Shown one piece after another: positions 26,538 to 34,307 of a DNA stretch of 64,000 nt. The stretch spans positions 1 through 64,000 of the forward strand of contig NZ_JAVREH010000015.1 in the NCBI RefSeq assembly GCF_031845305.1, written 5' to 3'. Source of the stretch: Jatrophihabitans_A lederbergiae (lineage in GTDB: Bacteria; Actinomycetota; Actinomycetes; Mycobacteriales; Jatrophihabitantaceae). Made by a program: the position numbers and the translations under genes. The notes under the pieces were generated by a model. That model saw only the letters and a program-made list of their open reading frames with translations. It was not told where the DNA came from and did no database searches. How positions within the stretch are numbered: the stretch's first letter is position 1; each line of letters begins with the position of its first letter.

Positions 26538-28079
26538 ATGACAATGGTGTCGGTGGGCGTGGGCCCCGTTTCAGAAGCTGAACTGGTCGCGGTCGCGCGA
26601 GGGGAGGCTCCGGTCGAGCTGGCCGCCGAGTCGCTGAGCGCGCTGCGGGACACCCGCGCGATCGTCGAGGCGCTGGCCGACGACATCGAGCCGCATTACG
26701 GCATCTCGACCGGGTTCGGGGCGCTGGCCACCAAACACATTCCGGTGCAGCGCCGCGCGCAGCTCCAGCGGTCCCTGGTCCGCTCACACGCTGCGGGCTC
26801 GGGCCCCGAGGTCGAGCGCGAGGTGGTCCGCTCGCTGATGCTGCTGCGGCTGTCCACTCTCGCCACGGGGCGGACCGGCGTGAAGGTGGACACCGCTCAG
26901 ACGCTCGCGGCGCTGCTGAACGCCGGAATCACCCCGGTCGTGCGCGAGTACGGGTCCCTGGGCTGCTCAGGTGACCTCGCACCGCTGGCGCACGTCGCGC
27001 TGGCCCTGATGGGCGAGGGCGAGGTGCGCGACAGCCAGGGTGAGCTCCGCAGCGCCGAGCAGGCCATGGCCGCGGCGGACATCAAGCCGATCGCGCTGGC
27101 CGAGAAAGAGGGCCTGGCGCTGATCAACGGCACGGACGGGATGCTGGGCCAACTCCTGCTGGCGTGCGCCGACCTCGACCTGCTGCTGCGGACGGCCGAC
27201 CTCTCTGCGGCCATGTCGATCGAGGCCATGCTGGGCACCGACCGGGTGTTCGCGGCCGACCTGCAGGCCCTGCGGCCCCAGCCGGGCCAGGCGGTGGCCG
27301 CGGCCAACATGCGAGCGCTGCTGGCCGGCTCCCCGATCGTGGCCTCGCACGCCGGCCCGGACTGCGTCTACGTCCAGGACGCCTACTCGATGCGGTGCGC
27401 GCCGCAGGTCGCCGGAGCTGCCCGCGACACCCTCGCGCACGCCCGGATGGTCGCGGGTTACGAGCTGCGCTCCGCCGTGGACAACCCGGTGATCACCCTG
27501 GACGGACGGGTCGAGTCCAACGGCAACTTCCACGGAGCGCCGGTCGGCTACGTCCTGGACTTCCTGGCGATCCCGGCCGCCGACGTCGCGAGCATGTCCG
27601 AGCGCCGGACCGACCGGATGCTGGACGTGGCCCGGTCCCGGGGCCTTCCGCCGTTCCTCACCGACGACGCCGGCGTGGACTCCGGGCACATGATCGCGCA
27701 GTACACCCAGGCCGCGGTCGTGTCGGAGCTCAAGCGGCTTGCCGTCCCGGCGTCGGTGGACTCCATCCCGTCCAGCGCGATGCAGGAGGACCACGTCTCG
27801 ATGGGCTGGTCGGCTGCCCGCAAGCTCCGGCGATCGGTGGACGGGCTGACCCGGGTGCTGGCCATCGAGCTGCTGAGCGCCGCTCGCGCGCTGGACCTGC
27901 GCCGGCCACTGCAGCCGGGACCCGCCACCGGAGCGGTGGTAGCGGCGCTGCGGAAGTCCGTCCAGGGCCCCGGGCCGGACCGCTACCTCTCCCCAGAGAT
28001 CGAGGCTGCCGTGGAGTTCGTCCGCTCGGGGACGGCCGTACGCGCCGCAAACTCCGGACTGGCCGAGGAACTGGCCTAG
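26538..28079 (+). CDS. hutH: Histidine ammonia-lyase
   Basis: 513 aa from ATG 26538. It removes ammonia from histidine to give urocanate using the self-made MIO cofactor. The MIO tripeptide is C143-S144-G145 (GSLGCSGDLAPLAH), the Cys-Ser-Gly variant instead of Ala-Ser-Gly. The Tyr-loop (HYGISTGFGAL) and the VDNPVITLDG, ESNGNFHGAP and SSAMQEDHVSMG segments are intact. No hutU, hutI or hutG lies nearby. Convergent with pabA. Confidence 0.93.
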   Translation: MTMVSVGVGPVSEAELVAVARGEAPVELAAESLSALRDTRAIVEALADDIEPHYGISTGFGALATKHIPVQRRAQLQRSLVRSHAAGSGPEVEREVVRSLMLLRLSTLATGRTGVKVDTAQTLAALLNAGITPVVREYGSLGCSGDLAPLAHVALALMGEGEVRDSQGELRSAEQAMAAADIKPIALAEKEGLALINGTDGMLGQLLLACADLDLLLRTADLSAAMSIEAMLGTDRVFAADLQALRPQPGQAVAAANMRALLAGSPIVASHAGPDCVYVQDAYSMRCAPQVAGAARDTLAHARMVAGYELRSAVDNPVITLDGRVESNGNFHGAPVGYVLDFLAIPAADVASMSERRTDRMLDVARSRGLPPFLTDDAGVDSGHMIAQYTQAAVVSELKRLAVPASVDSIPSSAMQEDHVSMGWSAARKLRRSVDGLTRVLAIELLSAARALDLRRPLQPGPATGAVVAALRKSVQGPGPDRYLSPEIEAAVEFVRSGTAVRAANSGLAEELA

Positions 28080-28118
28080 TCAGTTCGCGTAGTCGGCTGG
28101 CCCAGCTAGTGGCGGTGA

Positions 28119-28778
28119 TTACACCGCGGTGCTGAAGGCCTGGGCGCGCATGGTGTCCAGCCCGGACACCAGCTCATCGACGCGCTCCCAGTCCGGGTCC
28201 GCACCGCACCGCAGCAGCCAGTTCGCCAGCATCCGGTGACCGCCCTGGGTCAGCACCGACTCGGGATGGAACTGGACGCCGTCGATCGGCAGGCTCCGGT
28301 GCCGCAGCGCCATCACCACCCCCGACGCGGTGCGCCCGGTCACCTCGATCTCGGCCGGCAGGGTCTCTTCGCGCACGGCCAGCGAGTGGTACCGGGTGGC
28401 GGTGAACGGCATGGGCAGGCCGGCCAGCACACCGAGGCCGGCATGCTGGACGTCGCTGGTCTTGCCGTGCAGCAGTTCCGGGGCGCGGTCCACGACCCCG
28501 CCGAACACGGCGGCGATGGCCTGGTGGCCGAGGCAGACGCCGAATACCGGCAGCTCGTGCTCGGCGGCGGCTCCGACCATCGCCATGCTGACGCCGGCGT
28601 CTTCGGGCGTGCCCGGTCCCGGTGAGATGAGTACCCCGTCTACGCCCAGGCCGGGCAGTTCGTCCGGCGTCACCGCGTCATTGCGCCGGACGACCACCTC
28701 GGTTCCGAGCTGGCCCAGGTACTGCACCAGGTTGTAGACGAAGCTGTCGTAGTTGTCGACGACCAGGATGCGGGTCAC
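28119..28778 (-). CDS. pabA: Glutamine amidotransferase component of aminodeoxychorismate/anthranilate synthase
   Basis: 219 aa from GTG 28778 (TRILVVDNYDSFVYNLVQYL). Class I GATase with the oxyanion loop SPGPGTPEDAG, nucleophile Cys in GVCLGHQAIAAVFGG, and His/Glu in FHPESVLT. It supplies ammonia to PabB or TrpE for folate or tryptophan. No trp or pab partner is adjacent; the link to the sortase/DUF881 operon is a conserved actinobacterial arrangement. Start separated by 21 bp from the 56-aa membrane gene. Confidence 0.92.
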   Translation of the reverse strand: MTRILVVDNYDSFVYNLVQYLGQLGTEVVVRRNDAVTPDELPGLGVDGVLISPGPGTPEDAGVSMAMVGAAAEHELPVFGVCLGHQAIAAVFGGVVDRAPELLHGKTSDVQHAGLGVLAGLPMPFTATRYHSLAVREETLPAEIEVTGRTASGVVMALRHRSLPIDGVQFHPESVLTQGGHRMLANWLLRCGADPDWERVDELVSGLDTMRAQAFSTAV

Positions 28779-28799
28779 CGGTCCAGTGTCCACGCGGGC

Positions 28800-28970
28800 T
28801 TACTGGTTGACGGTGCCGGGGCCGGTGATGGGGTTGGCCGGAAGCCTCGGCTCGATGTACGGGAACACCACGAACAGCAGCAGTGCGGAGACCAGCGCGA
28901 CGAGCACCAGGGCTTGCAGCAGGCGCAGCCCGGTCGCACCGGGCAGGTGCCGCCAGATCCAGACGTACAT
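28800..28970 (-). CDS. 56-aa single-pass membrane protein
   Basis: Short ORF starting MYVWIWRHLPGATG. One strong transmembrane helix (about 16-36) is followed by PYIEPRLPANPITGPGT. Its ATG directly abuts the TAG stop of the sortase gene (TAGATG), a classic translational-coupling junction, and it precedes pabA. A small membrane protein at this place recurs in actinobacteria. The N-in topology is inferred from Arg residues before the helix. Function unknown; possible partner of the sortase or of CrgA-linked division. Confidence 0.8.
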   Translation of the reverse strand: MYVWIWRHLPGATGLRLLQALVLVALVSALLLFVVFPYIEPRLPANPITGPGTVNQ

Positions 28971-29930
28971 CTAGAGCGTCCCTCCTGCGAGTTCCTTGGG
29001 TAGCGCCGATCCCTTGTCGGGCACCGCGCGGGAGAGCACGGCATGCACGATCATGCGCTGGTCGGCGGCGTACTTGGGGTGGCACGTGGTCAGCGTGAGC
29101 AAGGCCCGGGTCGGCGTCGTGCCCGGGTGGTTGGGCACCGGGTCGATCACCTGGATCGCGCTCGGCGACACGATCTCGCGGCCGGGCACGCCCTGGGAGT
29201 CGACCACGTTCAGTGCGGCGTCGATGGCGTTGTTACGGCCGTCCCCGGCCGGCAGCTTGGTCGCCGCCGCGTACGCCTTCTGGTCACCGAGGACCTTGTA
29301 GACGTACCAGTTGGTCGCCGTCTGCACCACGATGGAGTCGCCGGGGTGCAGCTGATCGAGGTTCAGGAAGGGCTCGCCCTTGCCGACCCGGTGACCGGCC
29401 AAGGCGAAGTTGCCGACCTGACCGGGCAGCTGGCTCTTGCTGTAGTGGCCGGGGCCGAGCTCGAGATCGGAGTCCTTGGTGCCCTGCACGATCGTGCGGG
29501 CGAAGTCCTTGCCGAAATCTGGGATGTAGAGGTTGGCGAAGCCCTCGCCGGCGGGTAGCACGACCTGCCTGCCGCTAGGCAGGTTCAGCTTGTCCTCACC
29601 CCTGAGCGGGTCCAGCCCCTTTTTCCAGGCCGTCGCGAGCTTGCTGGAAACCTGGTCTTGCTTGTGGGCGGCGAACAGGTTGGACACCCAGATCTCGTAG
29701 ACCACGAACAGCAGCAGGACGAGGCCCACCGACACCATGGTCTGCCCGATGCCCCGAAGCACGGTGCGGAGCGTGTCACCGCCACCCGGCGGACGGCCTC
29801 CCGGGCTCCCGGCGCTTCCGGTCGGCAGCTGGACGGGTGGGGGCGGCGGGGACTGGACCGCTGCCAGGCCTCCCGGCGCGGCCGAGCCCCGGGCGGAGAA
29901 GTCCCAACCACCCCTCGTCTGCTCGGTCAT
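28971..29930 (-). CDS. Class E sortase
   Basis: 319 aa. Sortases of class E attach LAxTG-type proteins to the peptidoglycan of high-GC Gram-positives. Residues 1-45 are disordered and Pro/Gly-rich, followed by one transmembrane helix (about 57-80), then the sortase beta-barrel with catalytic His in LAGHRVGKGEPF, Cys283 in TLTTCHP, and a downstream Arg. The N-in membrane anchor is usual for the class. Operon: DUF881, sortase, 56-aa protein, pabA. Confidence 0.93.
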   Translation of the reverse strand: MTEQTRGGWDFSARGSAAPGGLAAVQSPPPPPVQLPTGSAGSPGGRPPGGGDTLRTVLRGIGQTMVSVGLVLLLFVVYEIWVSNLFAAHKQDQVSSKLATAWKKGLDPLRGEDKLNLPSGRQVVLPAGEGFANLYIPDFGKDFARTIVQGTKDSDLELGPGHYSKSQLPGQVGNFALAGHRVGKGEPFLNLDQLHPGDSIVVQTATNWYVYKVLGDQKAYAAATKLPAGDGRNNAIDAALNVVDSQGVPGREIVSPSAIQVIDPVPNHPGTTPTRALLTLTTCHPKYAADQRMIVHAVLSRAVPDKGSALPKELAGGTL

Positions 29931-30030
29931 CCGTTTTCCAACTCTCTCGTCAGGGCTCTTTCACTCTCTCTCGTCAGGTTCACTGCTCTCCGCCCCGCTC
30001 GACCGCCCCCGCTCGACCGTCCCGCCGACG

Positions 30031-30825
30031 TCAGCGGCCCACCGTCGCGTAACTCAGCGTGACAGGAGCGTCGTATGCGGGGGCGGAAATCTTGCTCTTC
30101 GTATTCAGTTCGTAGCCCAGTCCGTAGGACGAGGCGTCCTTGCGGTACTGCCGTAGCCCGGACGACTGATCCAGCGCTGCCCGCATCGAGTCGACCGGTC
30201 CGATCGCACCAATGCTAAATGGAGGTGAAAAAACCCGCCCGTTAAGCAGGAGGGTACTGCCCACGCAGCGGACCGCACTGGTGGCGACGACGCGCTGGCC
30301 CATCACCACGATCGCCTCGGCGCCACCGGCCCACATCGCGTTCACCGCCGCCTGCATGTCGGACTGGTGGACGACCTCGGCGTTCGCCTTCTCGGGGTCC
30401 GTCTCGGGTTGACTGGGGTGGGCGTCGTCCAGCGTCAGGGTGATTCCCGGTCCGGACACCGCCACCAGGCCGGCCGGCAGTGACAGCTTGTCAGCGGCGG
30501 ACTTGATGACCGAGATCCCGTTGTCGGACTGGGCGCGCTTGTTCGTCAGGGCCGCCACCTGGGACTGCAACTGCTTCACCGTTGCCTCGTCGGCGCCGGC
30601 CCTGGCCTCGGCCTGGCGGACCAGGTCCGCGACATCGGAGCGCCCGGCCGAGCGCAGGTCGGTTCCGCGAGCGGTATGGGCAGTGGTCGCGGCGAGCAAA
30701 CCGGCGAGCAGGGCCACCACCGGCACCAGGAGCTGCCAGCTGCCGGAACGCCGGTTTGTGCCCTTCCGGTCGAACAGAGCCCTGGCGGACAGGCGTGTGA
30801 AAAGCGCCGGTGGAATACGGGTCAT
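30031..30825 (-). CDS. DUF881 family membrane-anchored protein
   Basis: 264 aa from ATG 30825, chosen because GGGGAGG lies 5 nt upstream. One N-terminal transmembrane helix (about 27-47), then a coiled-coil segment (ARAGADEATVKQLQSQVAAL), then the conserved GPGITLTLDD, MWAGGAEAIVVMGQRV and PPFSIGAIGP blocks of DUF881. Members are extracytoplasmic and lie beside crgA/sortase genes in actinobacteria; Bacillus relatives include YlxW/YlxX near division genes. The exact role is unknown. Confidence 0.9.
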   Translation of the reverse strand: MTRIPPALFTRLSARALFDRKGTNRRSGSWQLLVPVVALLAGLLAATTAHTARGTDLRSAGRSDVADLVRQAEARAGADEATVKQLQSQVAALTNKRAQSDNGISVIKSAADKLSLPAGLVAVSGPGITLTLDDAHPSQPETDPEKANAEVVHQSDMQAAVNAMWAGGAEAIVVMGQRVVATSAVRCVGSTLLLNGRVFSPPFSIGAIGPVDSMRAALDQSSGLRQYRKDASSYGLGYELNTKSKISAPAYDAPVTLSYATVGR

Positions 30826-30970
30826 GCCGGCCTCCCCTGCCACCAGTGCCTGCGCGTGCCTACGGTCAGTGCGACGATTACGCTAGCTGCACCGTCCCCG
30901 CCGGTGTGCGCCGACGCCTGTCCTGGTACGGCTTCACAGCGTTTACAGTTCCGTTCTTTGAGGAGATTCC

Positions 30971-31243
30971 GTGCCGAAGTCCAAGGTTCGCAAGAAGACG
31001 CCCTACGCGCCGTCTCCGGCGGCCACGTCCAGCACTGCCGTGGGCGGGAAGGCCCTCAGGCCCAGCCCCGCCTGGTACCCCATCGTGATGGCAGCTTTCC
31101 TGGTCATCGGCCTGGCCTACATCGTCGTCTACTACATGGCGGCCCAGAGCATTCCGTTCATGAACAGCCTGGGAAGTTGGAACTTCGCCGTGGGCTTCGG
31201 CTTCCTGGTGGTCGGCCTCGGCATGGCAGTGCGCTGGCGCTGA
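30971..31243 (+). CDS. crgA: Cell division protein CrgA
   Basis: 90 aa, GTG start at 30971 with GAGGAG a few nt upstream. Basic N-terminus (PKSKVRKKTPYAP), two transmembrane helices (about 37-57 and 68-87) and a loop with the SLGSWNFAVGFG segment that defines CrgA. In mycobacteria and Streptomyces it binds FtsZ, FtsQ and penicillin-binding proteins and tunes septation. Divergent from the DUF881-sortase operon, as in other actinobacteria. Confidence 0.96.
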   Translation: MPKSKVRKKTPYAPSPAATSSTAVGGKALRPSPAWYPIVMAAFLVIGLAYIVVYYMAAQSIPFMNSLGSWNFAVGFGFLVVGLGMAVRWR

Positions 31244-31248
31244 CAGAG

Positions 31249-31320
31249 TTATCCACAGCTTCTTCCACGCCTGTGATTACATCGGTGTAGTTCTCCCCAG
31301 CACCGTCCACACTGTGGACG
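31249..31320. promoter_or_regulatory. DnaA-box cluster between crgA and the rhomboid gene
   Basis: A perfect TTATCCACA sits at 31249-31257 in the 33-bp gap between convergent genes. Then 8-bp arms CGTCCACA and TGTGGACG form an inverted repeat at 31304-31320 around one base. Both arms are near-matches to the actinobacterial DnaA box TTGTCCACA. The inverted repeat lies within the rhomboid 3' coding end. DnaA binding is inferred. Confidence 0.45.
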
Positions 31321-32317
31321 AAGAGTGCCCTGCGGTCCTGCTCGATATCGGGCTCTCCACCCGGGAGCCGGCCGGCGCCGAACTCGCTGGTGCGGCCACG
31401 ACGGCGGGGCCCGTCAGCTGCGTGCGGATGTTCTCGGCCCGCCACACCGCGACACCCACGAGCAGCACGAGCAGGGCGCCCAGGCTTGCCGCCTGAATTC
31501 GTTGCAGCTGGCCGGTGAGTGGCTTGCGGTCGAGTGACCACCCCAGCAGGGCCAGGGTGGCGAGGCCCCCGACGACGAAGCCGCCGATATGCCCGAGCTT
31601 GGAGATACCCGGCACCGAGAAGGTGAATACCAGGTTGATACCTACGGTGATGAGCAGCGATCGGGTATCGAACCCGACGATGCGCGACAGCACCAGAGCC
31701 GCGGCGAAGAGGCCGAAGATGGCACCGGACGCGCCGACGACCGGCTGCGAGAGGTTGCCGAACACCAGGATCGCGACCGACCCGCCAAGAGCTGAGAGCG
31801 CATAGACCGCCAGGAAGCGCCACCAGCCGAGCACCCTCTCCAGCGCGGGGCCCAGGGCGTACAGCGCCCACATGTTGAACAGGATGTGCAGTGGGCCGGC
31901 GTGCAGGAAGGCCGCTGTCACCAGGCGCGAGTAGTCGTGCTGGTACCCGACCAGCGCCGGTACCAGCTGCCAGTCGCTGAACAACTTGGTGCCGGTGTTG
32001 TCGACGAGATTGCCGCCCTGGCCGAGGCCCGTAACGAGATACACGATCACGTTGAGGGCGATCAGCGCCCAGGTGACGTACGGCCGCCCGGAGCTGACCG
32101 CGGCACCGACGGCCGTCCGGCCTCCGCGCACGGTGGCTGCCCCGGCCTTGACGTCGTCCGGGCACTGAAAGCCCACCGAGGCGGGGCGCTGGCACTCGGG
32201 GCAGATCGGACGGTTGCAGCGGACGCACCGCACGCCGGTGAGCCGGTCGGGGTGCCGGTAGCACCCCGCGAATCCATAGTTCGGGTCCGGTCCGGCGGGC
32301 GGTTGCGTCGGCTGCAT
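31277..32317 (-). CDS. Rhomboid-family intramembrane serine protease with N-terminal zinc-binding motif
   Basis: 346 aa. The catalytic dyad is S198 in VGASGAIFG and H243 in KLGHIGGFVVGG, with HAGPLHILFNMWALY earlier, so it should be active. Six to seven transmembrane segments. Residues 19-52 carry a Cys/His cluster (CYRHPDRLTGVRCVRCNRPI, then CPEC and a later C) that looks like a small B-box-type zinc ribbon, common in actinobacterial rhomboids. Substrates unknown. 13 bp downstream of the cyclophilin gene. Confidence 0.93.
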   Translation of the reverse strand: MQPTQPPAGPDPNYGFAGCYRHPDRLTGVRCVRCNRPICPECQRPASVGFQCPDDVKAGAATVRGGRTAVGAAVSSGRPYVTWALIALNVIVYLVTGLGQGGNLVDNTGTKLFSDWQLVPALVGYQHDYSRLVTAAFLHAGPLHILFNMWALYALGPALERVLGWWRFLAVYALSALGGSVAILVFGNLSQPVVGASGAIFGLFAAALVLSRIVGFDTRSLLITVGINLVFTFSVPGISKLGHIGGFVVGGLATLALLGWSLDRKPLTGQLQRIQAASLGALLVLLVGVAVWRAENIRTQLTGPAVVAAPASSAPAGSRVESPISSRTAGHSSSTVWTVLGRTTPM

Positions 32318-32330
32318 GTCAGGACAACGG

Positions 32331-32861
32331 CTAGGCGTCGCTGATGGTTACCGAGTTGATCGTGATGTCGGTGACCGGACGGTCTGCCGCACCGGTGCGA
32401 GCCTTGCCGATCGCGTCCACCACCGCGCGGCTCTCGGCGTCTGCGACCTCACCGAAGATGGTGTGCTTGAAGTTCAGGTGCGGGGTCGCCACCGTCGTGA
32501 TGAAGAACTGGCTGCCGTTGGTGTTCGGTCCGGCGTTGGCCATCGCGAAGAGGTACGGCCGGTCGAAGCTGAGCTCGGGGTGGAACTCGTCGCCGAAGTT
32601 GTAACCCGGACCGCCGGTGCCACGGCCCAGCGGGTCACCGCCCTGGATCATGAAGTTGTCGATGATCCGGTGGAAGATCGTTCCGTCGTACAGGTTCGCG
32701 GTGGTCTTCTGACGGGTGCGCGGGTCGGTCCACTCCTTGGCACCGGTGGCCAGGTCGACGAAGTTGGCCACCGTCTTCGGCGCGTGGTTGCCGAAGAGGT
32801 TGACCTTGATGTCACCGGCCGAGGTGTGCAGGGTGGCCGTCTTGGTTGCTGGGGCTGTCAC
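32331..32861 (-). CDS. ppiA: Cyclophilin-type peptidyl-prolyl cis-trans isomerase
   Basis: 176 aa from GTG 32861, preceded by AGGAG; the longer frame to 32915 overlaps the upstream gene. No signal peptide, so cytosolic like mycobacterial PpiA. The active-site segments FHRIIDNFMIQGGDPLGRGT, FAMANAGPNTNGSQFFIT and HTIFGEV are intact. It speeds proline isomerisation during folding. The position between the crgA/rhomboid side and the gyrA side is the usual actinobacterial one. Confidence 0.95.
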   Translation of the reverse strand: MTAPATKTATLHTSAGDIKVNLFGNHAPKTVANFVDLATGAKEWTDPRTRQKTTANLYDGTIFHRIIDNFMIQGGDPLGRGTGGPGYNFGDEFHPELSFDRPYLFAMANAGPNTNGSQFFITTVATPHLNFKHTIFGEVADAESRAVVDAIGKARTGAADRPVTDITINSVTISDA

Positions 32862-32895
32862 GGAAAGAACTCCTGTCGTCGGAACGTGGGACGTG

Positions 32896-33597
32896 CTACT
32901 TGAATCTAGGGGCAATCGTCCGCGCGAGATTCAGCGCGTTCAGTGCGGGGTAGGGCTGCTGGGTCCGGACCGTCACCACCGTGCTGTCCTTGACGAAGAC
33001 GCACAGCCAGGCGTTGGTGCCCTGCAGGGGCTTCTGGAACGCCACCGCGCCGTCGCCGATGGCGGGATCCGACTGCACCTCCGGATGGCCCTTCGCGGAC
33101 CCGACCATCGCGTTGTAGGCCTGCACCCTGGTCTTGAACGTCGCCACGTCGATCTCGCCGATCACCGTGTTCACGTCGTACTGGAAGTAGAACCGACAGC
33201 CGACCGGCTTGGTCTGCAGCAGCGTGACCCGGCCGACCCGGTCCCCCTCGCCGTCGGCGAAGTCCTGGTCGGAGATGTACGGGCAGGTGCCGTCGACCTC
33301 CTTCACACCACTGGGGGTGCCGAGCGACGGCTCGGGCGTGGTCATGGTCGTGCTGCGAGGCGCGGTGCTCTGTTCACCTGCGCCACCACCGAGGCCACCG
33401 CCGTTGTCGTCGGACGTCGGTGAGCTGCTGGCCGACGAAACCGGTGCTGGGGCCGCCGTGGTGGCGGCGCTCGTACAGCCGGCCAGCAGCCCGGACAGCA
33501 CCACGCCGGTGCGGAGCAAGTTCGCTCGGGTTCTCGCCTTGTTTGTCAACGCAGGCGCCCTCGGCACGGCTGTTATCGCCTTCGCGGCCGCAATCAC
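32896..33597 (-). CDS. DUF2020-type putative lipoprotein
   Basis: 233 aa if started at GTG 33597, which overlaps the gatD stop by 4 bp. A lipobox-like LSGLLAGC lies at about residues 34-41, late for a signal peptide, so an internal TTG near 33549 may be the true start. After a Ser/Thr/Pro linker, a domain with CPYISDQDFAD, PVGCRFYF and WLCVFVKD has three or four cysteines that may form disulfides outside the cell. Function unknown. Confidence 0.75.
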   Translation of the reverse strand: MIAAAKAITAVPRAPALTNKARTRANLLRTGVVLSGLLAGCTSAATTAAPAPVSSASSSPTSDDNGGGLGGGAGEQSTAPRSTTMTTPEPSLGTPSGVKEVDGTCPYISDQDFADGEGDRVGRVTLLQTKPVGCRFYFQYDVNTVIGEIDVATFKTRVQAYNAMVGSAKGHPEVQSDPAIGDGAVAFQKPLQGTNAWLCVFVKDSTVVTVRTQQPYPALNALNLARTIAPRFK

Positions 33598-34307
33598 CGC
33601 GGTCGCCGCACGGCAACGTCGGCTGCCGCCTCGGCCAGCGAGTCATCCAGCGGTTCGAGTACGGGGTCGAGCCCGCGCCGGACGAGCGCCCGGCTGAGCA
33701 GCTCGTCGGCGAACGCGGGGCTCTTGGCCAGTACCGGGCCGTGCAGGTAGGTGCCGAAGACGTTGTCGCGTACGGCGCCCTCGGTCAGGTCGCTGCCGTT
33801 GTTGCCGCGCCCGCTGACCGTCCTGCCGAGCGGCTTGACGTCCCCGCCGAGTTCGGTGAGGCCGCTGTGGTTCTCGAACCCGACCAGCCGGCCCCACGTG
33901 GTGTCGATGTGGTTGTTACCGATCAGCCGCGAGTCAGACCCCTTGGTGACGACGTCGAGCACGCTGACGCCCTCGATGCGGTCCCCGTCCTTCGTCAGGA
34001 ACTCATGCCCCAGCATCTGGTACGTGCCGCAGATCGTCAGCATCACCAGGTCGTCGTCGGCCATCGCACGCAGGGTCGGGCCACGGCTGACGAAGTCCCG
34101 TCCGATGTCGCCCTGAGCCGCGTCCTGGCCGCCGCCACCCAGCAGGATGTCGGCGTCGGCGGGCAGTGGATCGCCGACGTTGATCGGCACCACCTTCGCT
34201 TCCAGCCCGCGCCACTCCAGCCGCTTGCGCAGGACGAGGACGTTGCCGGTGTCGCCGTAGATGTTCATCTCGCGCGGGTACAGGTGCACCAGCGTCAGGG
34301 CGCTCAT
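33594..34307 (-). CDS. gatD: Lipid II isoglutaminyl synthase, glutaminase subunit
   Basis: 237 aa from ATG 34307, overlapping the murT stop (ATGA). GatD supplies ammonia for amidating D-isoglutamate of lipid II. CobB/CobQ-like class I amidotransferase with nucleophile Cys in TICGTYQMLGHEF and catalytic His in GTYLHGPVLAKSP. The opening LTLVHLYPREMNIYGDTGN is typical of GatD. Works as a complex with MurT, encoded directly upstream. Confidence 0.95.
   Translation of the reverse strand: MSALTLVHLYPREMNIYGDTGNVLVLRKRLEWRGLEAKVVPINVGDPLPADADILLGGGGQDAAQGDIGRDFVSRGPTLRAMADDDLVMLTICGTYQMLGHEFLTKDGDRIEGVSVLDVVTKGSDSRLIGNNHIDTTWGRLVGFENHSGLTELGGDVKPLGRTVSGRGNNGSDLTEGAVRDNVFGTYLHGPVLAKSPAFADELLSRALVRRGLDPVLEPLDDSLAEAAADVAVRRPR

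Noticed and set aside
26964..26972. Defective MIO motif in HutH (Cys instead of Ala)
   Set aside because: Cys-Ser-Gly is, from memory, the normal form in Streptomyces HutH and cyclises in the same way.
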